In this document: positions 60,446 to 64,000 of the stretch, piece by piece
How positions within the stretch are numbered: the stretch's first letter is position 1
Layout: every line of letters begins with the position of its first letter
Origin: an uncultured Spirochaetales bacterium
GTDB lineage: Bacteria; Spirochaetota; Spirochaetia; Sphaerochaetales; Sphaerochaetaceae
Length of the DNA stretch: 64,000 bases
Assembly: GCA_949299185.1 (NCBI GenBank)
Contig: CASFZR010000014.1
Span: 1-64,000, forward strand
Reading direction: 5' to 3'
Notes under the pieces: generated by a model
The model's database searches: none
What the model was told of the DNA's origin: nothing
What the model saw: only the letters and a program-made list of their open reading frames with translations
Program-made: the position numbers and the translations under genes

Positions 60446-62209
60446 TTAATTTAACCCAACAAACAAGGTGATTATCGTTCCCTTACCTTCTGAACTACAA
60501 ATAAATATTTTCAATTTGCTTCCAAATGCTGATCGAAGGCGTCGACAAGTGTTGGAAAAGCCAAGATGAGAACCAGAGATTTCTTTCTTGCTGTATATGC
60601 TTTTCCGTAAGAATTTTAATCTTCTTTTATCAATCCCTCGACCATTATCTACAATTCGTATCCTCAAGACATCAGCTTTGATCTTACGTATTTCTATCCT
60701 AATGCGCAGACTTTCCCCATTTTCCTTCATCCCATGTGTAATCGAATTCTCTACCAATGGCTGAAATATTAATTTGGGGAAACTAATCTCATCTGTACGA
60801 AGATCCAAAACATCCCATGATGAAGATAAACGATCCTTATATCTTATTTTCTGTAATGAAAGATATGCTTCAGTTATTTCTATTTCTTTACAGAGGGTCA
60901 TTTCGCCATCATTCTTGTCAAGCGCATATTGAAGAATATCAGAAAACATTTCTATCATCATAGAAGCATCATTGGGCCCATTAGTAAGCGAAATGGTTTT
61001 CCAAAGAATAGTCTGAAGTGTGTTATATAAAAAATGTATGTTCAACTGAGATCGCAAAGCAATAAGCTCTTGAGCTTCGGCGTAATATTTACGTTCCAAG
61101 ACCTGAACATGCAGATAATCAACTAACACGAATGATCTAACGATATTCTGCATAATATAATTAAAAAGATCTGATTTGGATTTCCCATAATTGGGAAGTT
61201 CTTTACCTTCTTTAGCGAATTTAATTATCTTCACAAGTTCCATTATTCTGCTGTAATTCTGCCGAGATTCAGAAAGCGAAACTAGAAAACCAATAAAAAG
61301 AACCATAAGACATACAAAAACAATTATTCTAGTAACAATGTTTGGAATACGGTAGTTAACAGATTCTGGAATCAAATACTCATATTTCCAACCATACGCA
61401 GATGAATCCATAAAATAAACAGAATACTCATCAGTTGATGAAATATCATTGGTCTGCATCATAGTAATACCATCTTGAGTCACCAAGCGAATAACCGCCT
61501 CATTGGCAGAAGGAAGATCTGAAACAGATGTCTCCAGAGATTCCAAGTCCATGTTCAAAACAATAACGCCATCAGCATTTGCTTTTGCAGAAGAATATAT
61601 GCGGCTATATATTGTAAAAACGTCTTTTTTCTTCTTCCTAAATTGATAATTCTCAATTGTTCTGAATTCAAACCATATCCGATCATTCGGATCATGATTC
61701 AAATATGCGGATTTCCATTCTTTATCAAAGCATTCTTCTAACTTCAAGAATTGATTATTGAAGATAAACCAATTATCGTCATTGTTAAAATAAATGTATA
61801 ATGAATCAATGTTATCATTCGTTCCAATGAAAACATAAATCATTTCGATAATTGCATTTATTACGGCATAATCATCAAAGGCGACACCTCCATTCTCATC
61901 CATCTTTAGGATAGCCTGCTTCAGTCGCAATTTTATTGCTGGATTATTCGTAAGAAATGCGTTCAGTTGATCCAATTCATCAAATCGAGAATCAATCTCA
62001 GAAGAAAACTTAGATAATTGTGTCTGATTCTGTAAATCAATCGCGGATATGACATACGTTTGAACTAACCAGATAGAAACACAACCTATTACAATAATCA
62101 GAATAAGAAAAGGCAAAAAAAACATTGCCATTGTCTTTATGAAATAAGTCCGCTGCATCCGATGCAGAGGTTGCATAGCTCTATGAATTTGTTTCTTTTC
62201 TATATTCAT
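60446..62209 (-). CDS. Sensor histidine kinase, YesM/LytS type
   Basis: The 587-aa membrane kinase has two membrane helices (FFLPFLILIIVIGCVSIWLV near residue 35 and IIVFVCLMVLFIGFLVSL near 310) around a large extracytoplasmic sensor domain. Its kinase core is of the His_kinase type: RSQLNIHFLYNTLQTILWK with the phospho-His, FQPLVENSITHGM and VDNGRGIDKRRL. It should sense an extracellular sugar or binding-protein complex and phosphorylate the overlapping response regulator. It ends near the importer operon, the expected target. Confidence 0.9.
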   Translation of the reverse strand: MNIEKKQIHRAMQPLHRMQRTYFIKTMAMFFLPFLILIIVIGCVSIWLVQTYVISAIDLQNQTQLSKFSSEIDSRFDELDQLNAFLTNNPAIKLRLKQAILKMDENGGVAFDDYAVINAIIEMIYVFIGTNDNIDSLYIYFNNDDNWFIFNNQFLKLEECFDKEWKSAYLNHDPNDRIWFEFRTIENYQFRKKKKDVFTIYSRIYSSAKANADGVIVLNMDLESLETSVSDLPSANEAVIRLVTQDGITMMQTNDISSTDEYSVYFMDSSAYGWKYEYLIPESVNYRIPNIVTRIIVFVCLMVLFIGFLVSLSESRQNYSRIMELVKIIKFAKEGKELPNYGKSKSDLFNYIMQNIVRSFVLVDYLHVQVLERKYYAEAQELIALRSQLNIHFLYNTLQTILWKTISLTNGPNDASMMIEMFSDILQYALDKNDGEMTLCKEIEITEAYLSLQKIRYKDRLSSSWDVLDLRTDEISFPKLIFQPLVENSITHGMKENGESLRIRIEIRKIKADVLRIRIVDNGRGIDKRRLKFLRKSIYSKKEISGSHLGFSNTCRRLRSAFGSKLKIFICSSEGKGTIITLFVGLN

Positions 62210-62897
62210 ATGGACTCATATTACAAAATGAGCGAAATGCCCTGGAAAAACTACTTACGTTGGTATAACCAAGATTCGCTCCAATCTCATTTATTGGAAT
62301 CTGTGTATCCCTTAAGAGGGCTTCAGCCTTTTCCATCTTTGTCCTGAATAAATAGCAAAAGAATTTTTCTCCGGTTTGAGAATGGAATAATGTACTAAGA
62401 TAGTACGGATTTAGATTAACTCTATATGCCGCAGATTCAAGTGAAGCATCACGTAGATTCCGTTCTACATATTCCTTTACCTGGGCAACTACAGATTTAT
62501 CCATTGAACCATCTTTTCGAATTTCAGAAACGATATTAACAAATGTCATCTTGATTTCATCATATTTTGTAGGTTTTAGGATATAATCCTTTACACCTAA
62601 TCTCATACATTGTTTTGCATATTCAAATTCCTTATAACCGCTAATAACAACGAATCTTATTTCCGGTTTTTTGTCTATTATCTTCTCTATCATTGATAGC
62701 CCATCTAATTTAGGCATACATATATCTGTTAAAACGATATCAACATCATTGGACGAACAATATTCCAAAGCCGAAAGGCCATTATCAAATACACCTACAA
62801 CATTAAGTCCTATTTCAGTCCATGGAAAATAACTTGCAAGGCTTTCTCGTATATCATATTCATCATCAACAATAATCATGGGAATAAGATTTTTCAC
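62181..62897 (-). CDS. Response regulator, YesN type (receiver + AraC helix-turn-helix)
   Basis: The 238-aa protein has a receiver domain (PMIIVDDEYDIRESL, phospho-Asp in DIVLTDICMPKLDG, Lys in YILKPTK). A C-terminal AraC-type DNA-binding domain follows (LESAAYRVNLNPYYLSTLFHSQTGEKF and INEIGANLGYTNVSSFSRAFR). It is short for YesN proteins (often 250-500 aa). The start is GTG with GGAGG 9 nt upstream. The kinase gene overlaps its 3' end by 29 bp. It probably activates the island operon. Confidence 0.9.
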   Translation of the reverse strand: MKNLIPMIIVDDEYDIRESLASYFPWTEIGLNVVGVFDNGLSALEYCSSNDVDIVLTDICMPKLDGLSMIEKIIDKKPEIRFVVISGYKEFEYAKQCMRLGVKDYILKPTKYDEIKMTFVNIVSEIRKDGSMDKSVVAQVKEYVERNLRDASLESAAYRVNLNPYYLSTLFHSQTGEKFFCYLFRTKMEKAEALLRDTQIPINEIGANLGYTNVSSFSRAFRSFCNMSPYEYRKETNS

Positions 62898-63022
62898 GCA
62901 AGATATCCTCCTTTTTACAATTATACCCCTATCTAAAAAGTAAATTCATATTTGTTTCGAGAAAATTAATCGCCAGATATTCATTACACCATACCACAAA
63001 AGCAGATTTATCTATTCCATGA

Positions 63023-63028
63023 TAGAAT
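63023..63028 (+). promoter_or_regulatory. -10 box 6 nt before kinase ATG (leaderless start)
   Basis: TAGAAT is followed by aaccat and ATG, with no ribosome-binding site. Confidence 0.5.
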
Positions 63029-63034
63029 AACCAT

Positions 63035-64000
63035 ATGCGCAGGAAGCCTACGGGAACATTATCAGGACGGCTTATCATCTATTTCCTGATAGTCATGCTC
63101 GTGCCGTTCATCCTCGTCGTGAGCTACACGGCATTGAACTATAGCAGGGGAATAGAGGGAGCGGTACGAGGCCAGGCGGAGACCGCGCTGGAGACCGATG
63201 CCTACTTCATAGAGGCCGAGATACAGGAATACAGGCACAAGGCGTATATGCTATCATCCTCACCTGTCATAGTCCGGGTGCTTGAGCAGGATGATCCGGA
63301 GGTATCGAGGGAGAGCATCAGGGAGGTATATGAGGAGATCTACGGCACGATGGCCGGAGACACCTACAAGGCCACCGCCTCCATAGTCTCCATCACGGGC
63401 GATGTCAGGATATCCACCCACGATTTCCCGGAGGTCTATGACCTGAGGACGCACAGCAATGAATGGGACAGCTCCAGCATCATCACAGTGGCAAGCCAGA
63501 GGACCAAGGGAGAGAGGGCCAGCATCATCTCGATAGAGGATCACAGGATCGAAGGTGGACGACAGGTGCTTCTCTCCATACTGAGAAGGGTCTTCTCCTC
63601 ATCAGGCAGCGTGGTCGGCTATGTGATAATAGACGTGATGACCGACGCCATCATCCCAGAGGTGAACGAAAGCAACCTCTTTGCCGACGTGGTCCTGCTG
63701 GACAATGAATCCTATTCAGCCATATCGCTAGTCCATCCGCAGCGCTACGGAGACTTCTCGGAGTTCCCGTTCATACGCGATGAGAGCGATGACTCCTACT
63801 TCGCCCATATAGAAGGAACGGAGCTTGAGCTTGCCGCGGCGAGTCTCAACCCGCTTATCAGGGAGAACATGCGAAGCTGGATGGCGATACTCGCCATAAG
63901 CCTTGCATCCGGAATAGCCATCTCCATCCTCCTCTCACTCATATTCTCAAGATCCATCTCCAAGCGCATGAGAAGGATCATCGATAGCATGAAGAGCTTT
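63035..64000 (+). CDS. Sensor histidine kinase, YesM type, N-terminal part (runs off window)
   Basis: The frame runs 322 codons to the window edge without a stop. It has an N-terminal membrane helix (LIIYFLIVMLVPFILVVSY) and an extracytoplasmic dCache-like domain of about 230 residues. A second helix follows (MAILAISLASGIAISILLS) and then the start of a HAMP domain (FSRSISKRMRRIIDSMKSF). The kinase core lies outside. The layout matches YesM-like kinases of sugar uptake systems. GC content returns to the level of the rest of the window, unlike the AT-rich kinase beside it. Confidence 0.82.
   Translation, partial: MRRKPTGTLSGRLIIYFLIVMLVPFILVVSYTALNYSRGIEGAVRGQAETALETDAYFIEAEIQEYRHKAYMLSSSPVIVRVLEQDDPEVSRESIREVYEEIYGTMAGDTYKATASIVSITGDVRISTHDFPEVYDLRTHSNEWDSSSIITVASQRTKGERASIISIEDHRIEGGRQVLLSILRRVFSSSGSVVGYVIIDVMTDAIIPEVNESNLFADVVLLDNESYSAISLVHPQRYGDFSEFPFIRDESDDSYFAHIEGTELELAAASLNPLIRENMRSWMAILAISLASGIAISILLSLIFSRSISKRMRRIIDSMKSF

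Overview
The window looks like a chromosomal segment of an anaerobic, carbohydrate-fermenting spirochaete, most likely near Sphaerochaetaceae/Treponemataceae; this is inferred from gene content and style, not from a marker gene. Pointers are sugar ABC and TRAP importers whose binding proteins have Cys-less leaders ending in FAGG or FASG, type III glutamine synthetase, archaeal-type split glutamate synthase, BadF/HgdB-type activase proteins, and heavy AGG/ATA codon use. Most genes start a few bases after a GGAGG-like site, but several single genes seem to have leaderless mRNAs.

Layout. (1) 1-1063: a RecG/AlbA-type regulator gene cut short by a decayed IS21-family relic. (2) 1.3-2.6 kb: an unrecognised 421-aa protein. 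(3) 3-14.2 kb, minus strand: a mannoside locus in two transcription units. One is beta-mannosidase, ROK repressor, oxidoreductase. The other is oxidoreductase, TIM-barrel isomerase, binding protein, two permeases, glucose-6-phosphate isomerase. Both promoters carry the same AT palindrome. (4) 14.4-15.7 kb: an MFS exporter. (5) 15.9-23.1 kb: a divergent nitrogen-assimilation locus, with glutamine synthetase III facing a three-gene glutamate synthase plus asparagine synthase. Both leaders contain an intrinsic terminator just before the first gene, and the two hairpins share a core. (6) 23.2-29.4 kb: MATE exporter, small winged-helix protein, GH31 glucosidase and beta-glucuronidase. (7) 29.6-35.1 kb: Lon, U32 protein, an exported repeat protein, a glycosyltransferase. 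(8) 35.2-35.8 kb: a histone-H1-like gene broken by a 22-bp duplication, tRNA-Thr(UGU), and a BrnA-like antitoxin fragment. (9) 35.9-44.5 kb: rfbB, cysteine desulfurase-thiI, a membrane transporter, and a two-gene BadF/HgdB system. (10) 44.5-49.7 kb, minus: TRAP importer, oxidoreductase and ROK regulator. (11) 49.9-51.2 kb: BrnQ. (12) 51.2-52.9 kb, minus: an AAA ATPase plus a small PD-(D/E)XK-like nuclease, a plausible defence pair. (13) 53-62.9 kb, minus: an AT-rich carbohydrate island with two paralogous GH67-like proteins, an SDR, an ABC importer and a YesM/YesN two-component system. (14) From 63 kb: a second sensor kinase that runs off the window.

The genes combine import of plant- or host-derived glycosides (mannosides, glucosides, glucuronides), intracellular hydrolysis, and local regulation. 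Neither ABC importer has its own ATPase, so a shared MsmK-type ATPase elsewhere is expected. The best leads for new biology are the twin leader terminators of the nitrogen locus, the ATPase-nuclease pair, the GH67-like paralogue island and the leaderless promoters.
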